Below, one piece after another: positions 48,102 to 57,839 of a stretch of DNA of 64,000 bases. The translations under genes were made by a program, and so were the position numbers. The notes below the pieces were generated by a model, which ran no database searches, was not told where the DNA came from, and was given only the letters and a program-made list of their open reading frames with translations. Each line of letters opens with the position of its first letter. Position 1 is the stretch's first letter. Where the stretch lies: positions 124,001-188,000 of the forward strand of contig NW_026944389.1 in NCBI RefSeq assembly GCF_033439725.1. Direction: 5' to 3'. This DNA is from Neurospora tetraspora (lineage: Eukaryota; Ascomycota; Sordariomycetes; Sordariales; Sordariaceae).

Positions 48102-49566
48102 ATGGTCGCCACAACCTTCGAGCTGCCTCTACAGCAAAAGGCCGAAGCCCAAACCGGCCCCGTCCAATTCGGCAATTCCCTCCTCAAGGAATTCCTTCAC
48201 GACCCTGCCTACCGGAACCTCAACCATGGTCCGTACAAACCATCAATAACCCCATAACCGAGTGTACTAACCCTAACTCCCAGGCTCCTTCGGCACCCAT
48301 CCCTCCGCCATCCAGCAAAAACTCCGCACCTACCAAACCGCCGCCGAAGCCCGTCCCGACTCCTTCATCCGCTACCAAACCCCCGTCCTCCTCGACGAAT
48401 CCCGCGCCGCCGTCGCCAACCTGCTCAAAGTCCCCGTCGAAACCGTCGTCTTTGTGTCCAACGCCACCCTAGGCGTCAACACCGTTCTGCGCAACATGGT
48501 CTGGTCCGCCGACGGCAAGGACGAGATTCTCTACTTCGATACCATCTACGGTGCGTGCGGCAAGACGATCGATTACGTGGTTGAGGATAAGCAGGGTGTT
48601 GTTGGGAGCAGGTGTGTGTCGTTGGTTTATCCGGCGGAGGATGAGGAGGTGGTGGCTGCTTTCCGGGATGCCGTCAAGAAGAGCAGGGAAGAAGGGAAGA
48701 GGCCCCGTCTGGCAGTTATTGATGTTGTGAGCTCCATGCCCGGCGTCTGCTTCCCTTTCCAGGATATCGTCAAAGTGTGCAAAGAAGAAGGAATAATCTC
48801 GTGCGTCGACGGTGCGCAAGGTATCGGCATGGTGGACCTCAAGATCTCCGAGACGGACCCCGATTTCCTCGTCAGCAACTGCCACAAATGGCTGTTCACT
48901 CCGCGTGGATGCGCGGTGTTCTACGTCCCTGTTCGCAACCAGCACTTGATCCGGTCGACGCTGCCCACCTCTCACGGGTTCGTGCCGAAGGTTGGGGATC
49001 GGTTTAACCCGCTACCGCCGACGAGCAAGTCCGAGTTTGTCAACAACTTTGAGTTTGTCGGGACGATAGATAACTCTCCGTTCTTCTGCGTCAAGGACGC
49101 GATCAAGTGGCGCGAGGAGGTGCTTGGTGGCGAGGAGAGGATCATGGAATACACGACTCGGTTGGCGAGGGAGGGAGGACAGAAAGTGGCGGAGACCTTG
49201 GGGACGAGGGTGTTGGAGAACAACAAGGGGACGCTGGTCAGGTGCGCCATGGTCAACGTTGCGCTGCCGTTGGTTACGGGGGATGATCCGAAGGCGTCGG
49301 TTAAGTTGACGGAGAAGGAGGAGAAGGAGGTCGAGGGGATGTATGAGATTCCCCAGGAGGAGGCGTCCAAGGCGTTTAACTGGATGTACAAGGTGTTTCA
49401 GGAGGAGTACAACACCTTTGTGCCGATGACCTTCTACAGGAGGAGGTTCTGGGCGAGGTTGTGCGCGCAGGTGTATCTGGAGGAGAGCGATTTCGAGTGG
49501 GCGGGTCAGACGTTGAAGGTGGTGTGCGAGAGGGTGGCCAAGGGGGAGTACAAGCAGAGCGCCTGA
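48102..49566 (+). CDS. egt-2: Hercynylcysteine sulfoxide lyase Egt2 (PLP enzyme, ergothioneine biosynthesis)
   Basis: Exons 48102-48228 and 48284-49566 are joined across a 55-nt intron with a textbook TACTAAC branch and CCCAG end (Asn-His-Gly codon split), giving 469 residues. The enzyme is a class-V aminotransferase-fold, PLP-dependent C-S lyase that cleaves hercynylcysteine sulfoxide to ergothioneine, the last step of the pathway started by Egt1. Landmarks are [19 protein letters not shown] near residue 35, [41 protein letters not shown], and [12 protein letters not shown] with the PLP-binding Lys at about residue 244. Length and sequence agree closely with the characterised Neurospora crassa enzyme as I know it. 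Twin CPC-1-type sites lie upstream. The gene appears fully intact. Confidence 0.92.
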
Positions 49567-49643
49567 TTTTGGATATGATAGCTGTTAGTCAATCTACGTT
49601 GATACCCTGCTCTGTTCCTTGACTAGATGATGTTTACACGGAT

Positions 49644-50962
49644 CTAGTTCGGCAAAGTTCCCTCATCGTAATCCCAATGTCCGGCAATCTGCGGATTGCC
49701 CTCCCCAATCCCCATCCCCCTCAAGCTCCTAACGGTGTCCACCACGCTCTCATCCATCTTTCTACACTCGAGCCCCAGCACCCTCTTACTCCTAGTATTG
49801 TCAAACATCCAGTGATTCTCCGGGAGATCATCAAACTTGACACACTGTTGACACATTTCCACTTCTTTCCCCTTCTCAGCCTCCCTGCCTCCATCCCGAT
49901 CCGCCCTACACATTCCATGGACAACCCCAGCAATCCCCGCATTGCAAAAGTACCCACCAACAACATAAAACCGCTTCCCTCCCGCCTCCGGCCTCGTCAT
50001 CGCCCTCACATGGGCCACCGCCACGTCCCTCACATCCACGCAAGTGAACACCGGCGCCGTCGGCGGAATCCGCTCGCTCCACTTGCCCGTCAAGCAATCA
50101 ACAATCCTCTCATTCGACGTATTAACTTTGCACTCACCCCCATCCGTAACCTCCAGACTCCTCGGCAGCGGCCCAAAAGTATACGTATTATTGATCGTCG
50201 CCAAATCCCAACTCGGGTGATGCTCCTCCATAAAGTTCCACGCCGCTTGCTCCGCGAACTTCTTGCTCGCTCTGTACGTCGTGTCACCGGGCGCGCTCGG
50301 GTCTTTGGCCAGATCCCAGTTCAGCGTTTCGTCATCGGGCCAGGAGGATTCGTCGTACACGGGGCGGTGGTTGGGCGGGTTGAGGATGGCGGCGCTGCTG
50401 GAGGTGAAGACGACGCGGATGAGGGAGGAGGAGGCGTGCTGCTGGAGAGAAGTCAAAAGGAAGAGGGTGCCGTCTATGGCCGGGCGGAGACAGTCGTACA
50501 CTGGGTCCGAGAAGGAGAGCTGGTAGGGTGAGGCGGTGTGGATGCAGTAGTGGAGGGGGAGGTTCGTTTTGATGACCTGTGTGGGAGCACGATGATTGTT
50601 AGTACCAGACCGCGGAACCGGAAGCGTGGAAAGGAAAAAGGAGGGACGAACCTCATCAAAAGCTCCTGGTTGAGCAATGTTGTCTACCACAGCGTATGTC
50701 ACTTTGCAGCCGACGGTGTTGACCACATTGGGGGCATTGGCGATGGAGGCGAGGATCCGCTCGCCTTTGACTTGGGAGCGGGCGGTTACTACGACGTCGA
50801 AGCCGCATTCGAGGAGGTGATCGAGGATATGCGAGGCGATGAAGCCGGTGCCGCCTGTTGCCGGTACTGTTAGGAGACTTGATGAGCTGGAGATGGGAGT
50901 TACATACCAGTTAAGAGCACTTTGCTCTTGGGGTGGCCGGGGATTCCTCCTAGCATCGGCAT
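49644..50962 (-). CDS. NAD(P)-dependent dihydroflavonol-reductase-like epimerase/reductase
   Basis: Three exons (50962-50908, 50854-50652, 50576-49644) with GTATGT...AACAG and GTTCGT...TACTAAC...CACAG introns, both in phase, encode 396 residues starting MPMLGGIPGHPKSKVLLTGG. It is an extended short-chain dehydrogenase. The Rossmann motif TGGTGFIASH (residues 18-27) binds NAD(P)H, TSSSA supplies the catalytic Ser, and YRASK (Tyr187, Lys191) is the catalytic pair. Closest types are DFR/cinnamoyl-CoA-reductase or Gre2-like methylglyoxal/ketone reductases, with a cytosolic role in carbonyl reduction. It converges tail-to-tail with egt2 (about 80 bp apart) and shares a 440-bp divergent promoter with the FAD monooxygenase, suggesting the two may act together. 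Substrate unknown. Confidence 0.87.
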
Positions 50963-51404
50963 GGTGACAATGTTGCGGGAGGTTGGGAAGGTTGTTTGGG
51001 TTCAAGTTGTCTTTCGAGAAGATACCTTACCTAAGGTACCACTAAGCAAGTTGGGCAAGCTCGGGTTGCGCCCGTGTTACTGTTATACATCGGACGTCCC
51101 CCACCCAAGCCCCGAGCCGACACGTGCAGAAACCTGTCTCACTTGCAGTCATGTCTCAATCATGCCTTCCCCGCGGCACAAGCTGCATTCTAACACCAGA
51201 TTGTGCTGTCCTCCACACTTCGACTCCCCACCTGCGGACCCCTCGGTTCTCACGCGACTCGAGTCCTCTACACTTGGACTCCCCAACACTTCAACCCCTC
51301 AACCTCTAGACTCTTCAACACTTCAAGCCCTCAACCTCTAGACTCTTCAAACACCACGACGCCGCGAGACGTCTTTCAACATCAACAAACGACTCGAAGC
51401 CGAA
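50963..51404. promoter_or_regulatory. Divergent promoter, reductase and FAD monooxygenase
   Basis: A 0.44-kb shared spacer. It includes a TTACCTAAGGTACC palindrome (about 51026-51039) near the reductase and pyrimidine-rich CTAGACTCTTCAA repeats near the monooxygenase. Confidence 0.55.
51285..51348 (+). repeat. 32-bp tandem duplication in the divergent promoter
   Basis: Two copies (51285-51316 and 51317-51348), each AACACTTCAA followed by CCTCAACCTCTAGACTCTTC, differing at a single base. Further half-copies (CCCAACACTTC, GACTCCCCA) lie upstream. The array ends 56 bp before the monooxygenase ATG, so it lies in the leader or core promoter. Confidence 0.85.
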
Positions 51405-52883
51405 ATGCCTTCAATCGCCCATAGTCGCTCCCCGTCCGGGCCCTCTGCCTCATCTCCCACTCCCTTCCACGTAGCAATCATAGGTGGCGGCATAACCGGT
51501 ATCAACCTCGCTCTTGGGCTCGAACGCCGTGGCATCCCCTACACAGTCTATGAGCGTTCCCCAGGTTTCCGCGAAATTGGTGCTGGCATCGGCTTCTCCC
51601 CCAACGCCGAACAAGCCATGAAGCTGCTCAATCCCGAAGTCTTCCCAGCTTACAAGCGCACCGCCAACCCGAATGGTGAAGACAAGTTCCAGTGGATCAA
51701 TGGTCTTGCCGATGAGTTGCTGTACTCCCTTCCCGTGCCCGAGGACGGATTCCTGGGCTGCAAGAGATCCGAGATTCTGGAGGAGTGGGGGAAGCTCGTC
51801 CCGCCGCAAAACATGCAGTTCAACAAGATGGTAGAGGCAGTCCAAGAACCAGGTGACCAAGGATACGATCCCGAGGCCGGTGGAAAGATACTTCTCAGAT
51901 TCACCGACGGCACCCACGTCAGCGTCGACCTCGTCATCGGGTGCGACGGCATCCGCTCTCGCCTGCGCAACCACATCCAGTCCCATCTCGACCCTTTTTC
52001 TATCCAACGTGTAGCAAAAGAGAGCTACACCCACAAATACTGCTACCGCACCCTAGTCCCCATGTCCCGTGCCGTGGAGGCCGTCGGTCAGCACCGTGCC
52101 TCGACAAGATTCATGTACAACGGCCCCGGCGCGCACATCATCACCTACCCCGTCGGCAACAACTCGGTTCTGAACATGCTCGCCGTCATCAGTGACCCCA
52201 ACGAGTGGCCGGATGAGAAGAGACACGTTCTCCCCGGAACCAAGGAGGATATCCGCCAGGCGTTCAAGGGATGGCATCCAACCGCGCAAAAGCTCGCGGA
52301 ACTGTTCCCGGAGGAGAAGGAGGGAGGAGGCGGACCGATTGTTAAGTGGGGCATCTTTGACACCTTCGACTTTCCTCTCCCGCAGTACTACTCCGGTCGA
52401 GTAGCAGTAGCCGGCGACGCGGCGCACGCCACAGGCCCGCATTTGGGAGCGGGAGGAGGGTTGGGGATCGAGGATGCGCTGGTTTTGGCGGAGTTGTTGG
52501 AGAAGGCGACCAAGCTTCAGGTTTGGAACGGCCCTGAATTGGACACGGGAAAGATCCTCGAGCAGGCACTTGATGTGTACAACCACCTCAGGTATGCTAG
52601 GACGCAGGCCGTAGTTTCCTGGACAAGGAAGGCGGTGGATTTGTTTCAGTGGAAGGATGAAGAGGTGGCAAAGGACGGGAAGAAGTTTGGAAAGCTAGTG
52701 ACGGAGAAATTTCATTATGTGTGGTATGATTTGGATTTACAGGAGATGGTGAATATTGCGAGAGATATGCTAGAGATTGGGGTGGTTGAAAAGCCGATGG
52801 AGGATATGGGAATAACGGGGGACTGGGAGACGGTTATGGAAGCTCTTATGCGTGTCAATGTAACCAGGCTTGTGAGAAGGTGA
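51405..52883 (+). CDS. FAD-dependent monooxygenase (salicylate-hydroxylase-like)
   Basis: A single exon of 492 residues from ATG 51405 (CCGAAATGCC context). Class-A flavoprotein monooxygenase landmarks are in order: dinucleotide-binding GGGITG (residues 27-32) with a downstream acidic Glu in YTVYERSPGFREIGAG, the DG motif CDGIRSRLR (Asp181), and the GD motif AVAGDAAHATGPHLGAGGG (Asp338) contacting FAD. Such enzymes use NADPH and O2 to hydroxylate aromatic acids such as salicylate, often in catabolism or secondary metabolism, in the cytosol. No signal peptide. The C-terminal tail past residue 400 is helical and typical for the family. Head-to-head pairing with the reductase suggests co-regulation. 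The precise substrate cannot be told. Confidence 0.88.
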   Translation: MPSIAHSRSPSGPSASSPTPFHVAIIGGGITGINLALGLERRGIPYTVYERSPGFREIGAGIGFSPNAEQAMKLLNPEVFPAYKRTANPNGEDKFQWINGLADELLYSLPVPEDGFLGCKRSEILEEWGKLVPPQNMQFNKMVEAVQEPGDQGYDPEAGGKILLRFTDGTHVSVDLVIGCDGIRSRLRNHIQSHLDPFSIQRVAKESYTHKYCYRTLVPMSRAVEAVGQHRASTRFMYNGPGAHIITYPVGNNSVLNMLAVISDPNEWPDEKRHVLPGTKEDIRQAFKGWHPTAQKLAELFPEEKEGGGGPIVKWGIFDTFDFPLPQYYSGRVAVAGDAAHATGPHLGAGGGLGIEDALVLAELLEKATKLQVWNGPELDTGKILEQALDVYNHLRYARTQAVVSWTRKAVDLFQWKDEEVAKDGKKFGKLVTEKFHYVWYDLDLQEMVNIARDMLEIGVVEKPMEDMGITGDWETVMEALMRVNVTRLVRR

Positions 52884-53787
52884 GGGAGGAAACAGTGGAG
52901 GTGATTACTGTGTCTGACATTTCAGGATCACTTGGACTGGTAGACGCCCATGATGCCGTTGTCTTGTTGGTTGATAAGGGTTGTTTCCTTTCCTGCGGTT
53001 GACCTGCTTCTTGCTCTTGTGCTGTTAGATACTGCGCCCTGTAACACGCTGTAGGCTCGCTATAGCTTAGCGACACGGGTCATACACCAGGTACATCAAC
53101 ATGGACGGTTTCAGTCAGCTACCAGTAGTCAAATTAAATGACTCCCTGCTCTGATTCTTTTCCCGAATGCTTGGCGTTTTCCACTCAAACATCGCTGTTA
53201 GATGTTGCGCGCTATAACACGCTATAAGCTATATACACTAGCAAACATCAAACTCCAAACACCAGGCACCAAACATCATCACACTCTTGCTATGAAGCTC
53301 GCTTGGACTTGTATATCACCGTTCTTGTTGGATATAAGAATACCATCCTTGCCTGCTAAAAATCTGATTCCCTTCATGGTCCCATAATGACAGATGGTTT
53401 AACATCTTTGGGCGTTTTGGTCGCTAAAATGGGGAGTGTCTCGCGTGGGTTGAGGCCTTCCGCAACGCTCAAGAATCTTGCTACAATCTTCCTACCGCAA
53501 GTCAAGATCATCACAATGGTTCCCACCGGGGCAACTATTCCATTCACCACCACCGTGATCTCACCTGGCACAAGTGCCATTCACTTGACATGCCATCGCT
53601 AAGGTTCATTGGGGCTTTTCGTGGGATATCCCACATGTCTCTTCAGGTTCTATTCCCAAGGCTTGGCTATGCCTCCACCGAACTTCCCTTCACCACGCTC
53701 GAGGATGACCCTTCACTGTGTTGATTTTGGATTTGTTGAACTCACAATCGTTCCTTCACCGGGTCAAATATTCGTTTCGTTGGACCA
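52884..53787. other. Intergenic with a direct repeat and a possible membrane-protein relic
   Basis: Contains a duplicated segment (53021-53066 and 53194-53235). On the minus strand at 53580-53374 a 68-codon frame reads EITVVVNGIVAPVGTIVMIL, then CGRKIVARF. This looks like a membrane segment and might be a degenerate member of the neighbouring family, but there is too little to call it a gene. Confidence 0.35.
53021..53066 (+). repeat. Direct repeat, copy 1 (copy 2 at 53194-53235)
   Basis: GCTGTTAGATACTGCGCCCT then GTAACACGCTGTAGGCT recurs as GCTGTTAGATGTTGCGCGCT then ATAACACGCTATAAGCT 173 bp downstream, followed by CACCAGG-containing sequence in both. Confidence 0.7.
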
Positions 53788-53795
53788 TATAAATA
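53788..53795 (+). promoter_or_regulatory. TATA box of family gene 1
   Basis: TATAAATA 172 bp upstream of the ATG at 53960. Confidence 0.5.
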
Positions 53796-53959
53796 TGCCG
53801 TCCCTACACCCGTTGCCCATCCGCAAAAATCTTCTTCCCATTACCCACCACCAACCTCAAGTAACTGATCTCGAAGAGCTCCTCTCCTGTTGTCTAACAC
53901 GATCATCTTGAACGACACTTCTCAAACAAGTCATCCTCAGTCACCGCCAACCAGTCACA

Positions 53960-54697
53960 ATGGCCCCAATCACTCAGAACGTTACCAACCAGATCGTCGA
54001 CGCTCTGACGCCACTGCTGTCAACCGCCCCGGCAGTCACCAGTGGCACACCTACGGTCAACCTCAATGTGACCATCATCAACACCTCGGTCGAACCAACG
54101 ACCACCGCCTCATCTTCGCTCATCGACTCCATGGTGAACTCCATCGTTTCATTCTGTGCAGGCCTTTCAAATATTTGGCTGGGCTTGGGTGGCGTCATCA
54201 TGGTCATCGTATTTGTGGTCCGGTTCTGCAAGCAAAGAAAATGGCCCCAGACTCCCCAGGAAGAGCTCGTGGAGAGGCAATTGGATGTGGCCGAGAGAAT
54301 GGAGAATGGACTACGCTCCATCGAGTCCAGCGTATATGACCATCACGATCTCCAAGCACGCCAGATGGATCTCCTCCTCAAGCACCACGGTGTCAAGGAC
54401 CGGCCGTGCCTACACCCACGCTGGGAGTGTCATGCAAACACATGTCCACCCTCAAGGAGCAGAAGATACGATACTTGGGAATCGGAGCAGAGCTGGCCGG
54501 ACTACGGAAGTCAGGAGAGCCTGATCCCTCACGGCCCCTATGAGCAATCGAAGCCGGATGTGGAACACCAGAGTGGTACGGACTTGAGGAGCGAGAAGAA
54601 GTTGGTTGACGTTCCTAGCGACTGGATTAGAGTGTCGGAGTCAGTTGTGGAAAACCAGAGCGTGACAGATTGGGGGAGTCACGAGAAGCTGGTTTGA
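53960..54697 (+). CDS. Membrane/coiled-coil family protein 1
   Basis: 245 residues from ATG 53960 (GTCACAATGG). The N-terminal 55 residues are Thr/Ser-rich with several glycosylation sequons (NVT, NTS). Residues about 58-92 form a hydrophobic segment (VSFCAGLSNIWLGLGGVIMV, IVFVVRF) followed by basic residues (CKQRK), indicating an N-out/C-in single-pass protein. A coiled coil follows (EELVERQLDVAERMENGLRS) and then HDLQARQMDLLLKHHGVKDR, which closely matches the tail of family protein 3 (HIQAGQMDVALKKMGVDDAK). The C-terminal third is polar with two short repeats (VEHQSGTDL..SEKKLVDV and VENQSVTDWGSHEKLV). It is the first of six neighbouring genes of this type. Function unknown. Confidence 0.65.
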   Translation: MAPITQNVTNQIVDALTPLLSTAPAVTSGTPTVNLNVTIINTSVEPTTTASSSLIDSMVNSIVSFCAGLSNIWLGLGGVIMVIVFVVRFCKQRKWPQTPQEELVERQLDVAERMENGLRSIESSVYDHHDLQARQMDLLLKHHGVKDRPCLHPRWECHANTCPPSRSRRYDTWESEQSWPDYGSQESLIPHGPYEQSKPDVEHQSGTDLRSEKKLVDVPSDWIRVSESVVENQSVTDWGSHEKLV

Positions 54698-54781
54698 TTG
54701 GGAGGTCCCGAAGACCCAAGCTTATATGGGCTATACCATGCTACACTGAAGTTTAAATCAGCATGAAGGTTTTCATTTGTC

Positions 54782-55205
54782 AAGTAGTCAAATCCACCAC
54801 GTTCGGGAACATCCTCCTACTAGGTACCCTGATTCCTCACGGTGATGAAAGGTTTCTGTGTTATTGCAGGCAGCTACATGTCCATGACTACCTAAGGTAT
54901 GCAGCGTTGTCCTTCCTCTTGCTGGGTCACCCTTTCTCCGTTTGACCTGCACCCGCACAAGCGTTCTGCCTATCAAAGTAAACGAAATGAAACAATGCAA
55001 TGAACCGACCATGAATGGAAACAAGCAGACATGTTGTAATGAAGTCAATAGATTGGACATGAAGTCATACACAAAGGATTGAGTTGCCATTAATTCTTGT
55101 GACACTACAATGCCCCAGACAACCGTCAGCTTCAATACTGTCTTCCAGAGACTTCACTCTTTTTTCCCCCTCGCCTCTAGATCTTCATCCTTTGACATTG
55201 CCAGC
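54782..55205 (+). repeat. Duplicated promoter segment, copy 1 (copy 2 at 56564-56963)
   Basis: About 400 bp upstream of family genes 2 and 3 are recognisably homologous. Shared landmarks in the same order: CCACGTTCGGGAACATCCTCC / CCACATTCGGGAATATTCTCC, GGTCACCCTTTCTCC / GGTCACTCCTTCTCC, CTGCACCCGCACAAGCG / CTGCACCTGCACAAACG, AATGCCCCAGACAAC (identical), CTTTGACATTGCCAG / CTTTGACATGGCCAG. Confidence 0.8.
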
Positions 55206-55211
55206 TAGAGG

Positions 55212-55218
55212 TATATAA
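55212..55218 (+). promoter_or_regulatory. TATA box of family gene 2
   Basis: TATATAA about 98 bp upstream of ATG 55310, just after the duplicated promoter segment. Confidence 0.5.
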
Positions 55219-55309
55219 TCATCCATCCCTCCCCGCCTGCTTCTGCTGCTAGAGGTACTCAACTTACATCATCCCCATCACATCACTCCACTCCCTCACC
55301 GTCCGCAAA

Positions 55310-55731
55310 ATGGATTCCTCCCAAACCACCACCCTCATCGCCGCGCTGGTCCAAGACCAACTACCCTACCTAATCAAACAGGTGATTTGGATTTTTGCCA
55401 CCATCACGATGATGGGTTGGACTATGACCTATTTCCTCAACGACATTCACAACCTTCAAAAAGAGCAACTAGAGCAGCTAAACCTCATATCGATGACTTT
55501 GCGTACAAGCAGCGGCGCTCTGCCCGCACTCGAGTCGATGGTTGCCTTACACAAAGAGATACGGCCCGACACAGAGAGACGACGGAATTATTAAGGGAGA
55601 TTACAGCTAGACAAGAGAGAATTGTCGTCGTACTGGAGAAAGAGGCCACGTGCTTGGAGGTGCTGCTGACAAAGCTGGATATGGCGGAGGGGGGGAGGAC
55701 ATCGCTGTCTCTTGCTGACCTATCGGATTAA
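55310..55731 (+). pseudogene. Membrane/coiled-coil family protein 2, frameshifted
   Basis: ATG 55310 opens MDSSQTTTLIAALVQDQLPY, a hydrophobic segment (VIWIFATITMMGWTMTYFL) and a coiled-coil start (LQKEQLEQLNLISM). This matches family protein 3 at GW[ST][IM]T[FY]xL...QxEQLxE. This frame stops at 55594, but an overlapping frame continues the coiled coil (RETTELLREITARQERIVVV, LEKEATCLEVLLTKLD) to a stop at 55731. A one-base indel near 55570 would explain this, so I call it a frameshifted gene. If the first frame is the whole product, it is a 94-residue membrane protein. Further downstream (55985-56069) lies an intron-like segment also present after gene 3. Confidence 0.5.
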
Positions 55732-56563
55732 GAAGGCAAGGCGCCCAAGGGCAATGCGCTGCTCATGAACAAGGAACTCAACAGGGACAGAGACCGGAGC
55801 AGGGTCCGAGAATCACAGCGTGCTACGGCGTTCCTGGGATGGCTCTGTATCGAGCTGCACACGGGACCGGAGTACGGGAAAGTAGCGCTGATGGAGAAGA
55901 CTCCAGCGCAGCAGATGCACAGGGCCGGTAAAGAAGATTGTATCAATCCTTTTGGGAGGAGCTGCACCGACGACACTCGGCCATGTAAGTCGCTCCTTCC
56001 TCGTGTTCTGATGTACACCTGCACGCAAAGGGAAGTCATGGCATTTCTAATCCGTTCCTGCTTTTGTAGTAAACATAGAAGAGAAGAGGTAGGGGGTTGC
56101 AATTGGTTAGAGGGGTGGCAAGGTCATGCATGGGAGACTTAGTAGGCGCAGGGCATAGGATTCTCTCTCAGTGGTGTAGGGTACGTTAGGGGAGCATGGG
56201 GAGTGACATCAAAGCAGTTATGATAATAAACGAATATGGACACAGTTTGCACCGAACATCTCAGCTTGATTAGGTAGAGAACGCTGTGACAGAGCCCTGA
56301 TATGTTCTCCATGCTTTGGTGCAGATTCCAGTCCAGATTCCTGCAGTGCCATGGCCTCCCTGGCACCCCGGCCGTGCCTCCACCCACGCCGGATTTCACC
56401 ATTTTAAATGCCGGCCGTCATTCAACGGGACGTGTGATCTTTTTGAACAGTGAAAGGCGGATCTGAAAGACAACAGCAACTGGCGAGACGGGGTAGGGCC
56501 GCCAGGAGAAGCTGCCATGATTCATGTCACAGTCAAATTACCTAGAGGTAGTCAGGTAGCTTT
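55732..56563. other. Downstream region of family gene 2 with an intron-like segment
   Basis: No intact gene. 55985-56069 has a GTAAGTCGCTCCTTCC donor, TTTCTAATCCGTTCCTGC branch region and TTTTGTAG end. It aligns with 58142-58219 downstream of gene 3, suggesting a conserved 3'-terminal intron. A TTACCTAGAGGTAG palindrome lies near 56540. Confidence 0.45.
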
Positions 56564-56963
56564 CGAGTAGCCCAATCTACCACATTCGGGAATATTCTCC
56601 CACTGCGTTGTTTTTAACTGTAATGAAAGCGTTTTGTGTACCTAGTTGACATAGGGAGCTACGATGTCCATTACCTAGGCCAAAGATGCCGTTAGTCCTT
56701 CCCTTTGCAGGTCACTCCTTCTCCCTTTGGGCTGCACCTGCACAAACGGTCTGACCGTTGAAGTAAACGAAGTGAATAAACACAAATGGGGGTAGTACGG
56801 TGAACATTGAACCCAATGGATTGATGGGAAGACCGTAAAGCGAGCCTCGCATATCATGATACCATAGTTACCTAGAATGCCCCAGACAACACTTGCTCTC
56901 ACATGCACTCCAAAGCCTTCCCCCTTCCTTTGCGGTCCAATTTTTCATGCTTTGACATGGCCA
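56564..56963 (+). repeat. Duplicated promoter segment, copy 2
   Basis: Homologous to 54782-55205 at an offset of about 1.78 kb, showing that genes 2 and 3 arose by tandem segmental duplication that included the promoter. Confidence 0.8.
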
Positions 56964-56965
56964 GA

Positions 56966-56971
56966 TATATA
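56966..56971 (+). promoter_or_regulatory. TATA box of family gene 3
   Basis: TATATA about 178 bp before ATG 57144, in the position equivalent to the TATA of gene 2. Confidence 0.45.
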
Positions 56972-57143
56972 CCTAGCCAGCCCTCTTCCCTCATATCTAC
57001 TACCCTTACCACTCAGTCCACTTCAACTCCATTGCTCTACTCCAAGGACCAGGGTCGACCATCGCCTGTATCAATCTCAAGACCACTAGACCTCCAGAGA
57101 CCAACCCACCATCAACCTTTACTACATCGTTATATCGCCTGCA

Positions 57144-57839
57144 ATGGATATAATGGATATTGCCATAATCGCTGCATTTTCATTCATTACCTTATGCATC
57201 GCCGTGTGGTTCCTGCCAGAACCCAACCTCTCCGGCATCGCCGCCCTCATCATCGGTGTCGGTTGGAGCATCACCTTCATCTTGTGGGGGGTTATCGCAC
57301 TTCAACAAGAACAACTAGATGAGCAACAGGGTACCAAGTTGACGGCGGGCAGGATTGAGGAGTATGCAGCTGAGTACCAAACTCTAGCTAGGCAGACGTT
57401 TGACCTGAACAAGGAAATGCTTGTCTTGCAGAAGGAGATGCTTTCCCAGAACAAGGAGATGCTAGTTCTTCAGAAGCAGATGTTTGACATTCAGAAGGCA
57501 ACGCATGCCCAGAACAAGGAGATGCTTGTCTCGCAGAAGGAGATGCTTTCTCAGAACAAGGACATGCTGGAAAAGAATAAGGAGATGCTAGGTCTTCAGA
57601 AGCAGATGTTTGACATTCAGAAGGCCACGTATGCCCACAACAAGGAGATGCTTACCCAAAACAAAGAGATGGTTGCCCTACAGAGACGGTTGGTGCCGGC
57701 AACGGAGATGGGTGCGACTAGAGGTACACAGGAGAGGATTGCGACTATACTGCATATACAGGCCGGGCAGATGGACGTGGCGCTGAAGAAGATGGGTGTG
57801 GATGATGCGAAGAGGCCCTGGGTGCCTCCTAGACGCTAG
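57144..57839 (+). CDS. Membrane/coiled-coil family protein 3, with internal repeats
   Basis: 231 residues. Two hydrophobic stretches (IAIIAAFSFITLCIAVWFL and LSGIAALIIGVGWSITFILW) form a membrane anchor or hairpin at residues 6-55. Then comes a long coiled coil built from repeats of NKEMLxxQKxM. The 42-residue unit beginning MFDIQKATxA occurs twice, embedded in shorter 7- and 14-residue repeats (residues 90-175). The tail HIQAGQMDVALKKMGVDDAK matches family protein 1. Repeats are nearly identical at DNA level (AACAAGGAGATGCT), so length variation between strains is likely. The gene looks intact. No enzymatic motif. A structural, tethering or antagonistic membrane role is conceivable but unproven. 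Confidence 0.65.
   Translation: MDIMDIAIIAAFSFITLCIAVWFLPEPNLSGIAALIIGVGWSITFILWGVIALQQEQLDEQQGTKLTAGRIEEYAAEYQTLARQTFDLNKEMLVLQKEMLSQNKEMLVLQKQMFDIQKATHAQNKEMLVSQKEMLSQNKDMLEKNKEMLGLQKQMFDIQKATYAHNKEMLTQNKEMVALQRRLVPATEMGATRGTQERIATILHIQAGQMDVALKKMGVDDAKRPWVPPRR
57400..57670 (+). repeat. Coding minisatellite of family gene 3
   Basis: Repeated AACAAGGAGATGCTT-type units with two 126-bp superunits starting at MFDIQKAT codons (about 57481 and 57607). Confidence 0.75.

Noticed and set aside
49677-50531. Long plus-strand frame antisense to the reductase gene
   Set aside because: Shadow of the GC-rich antisense coding sequence; Pro/Arg/His-rich translation without domains.
53374-53580. Minus-strand 68-codon frame with a membrane-like segment
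   Set aside because: Could be a seventh family member, but no start context, coiled coil or TATA arrangement supports it.
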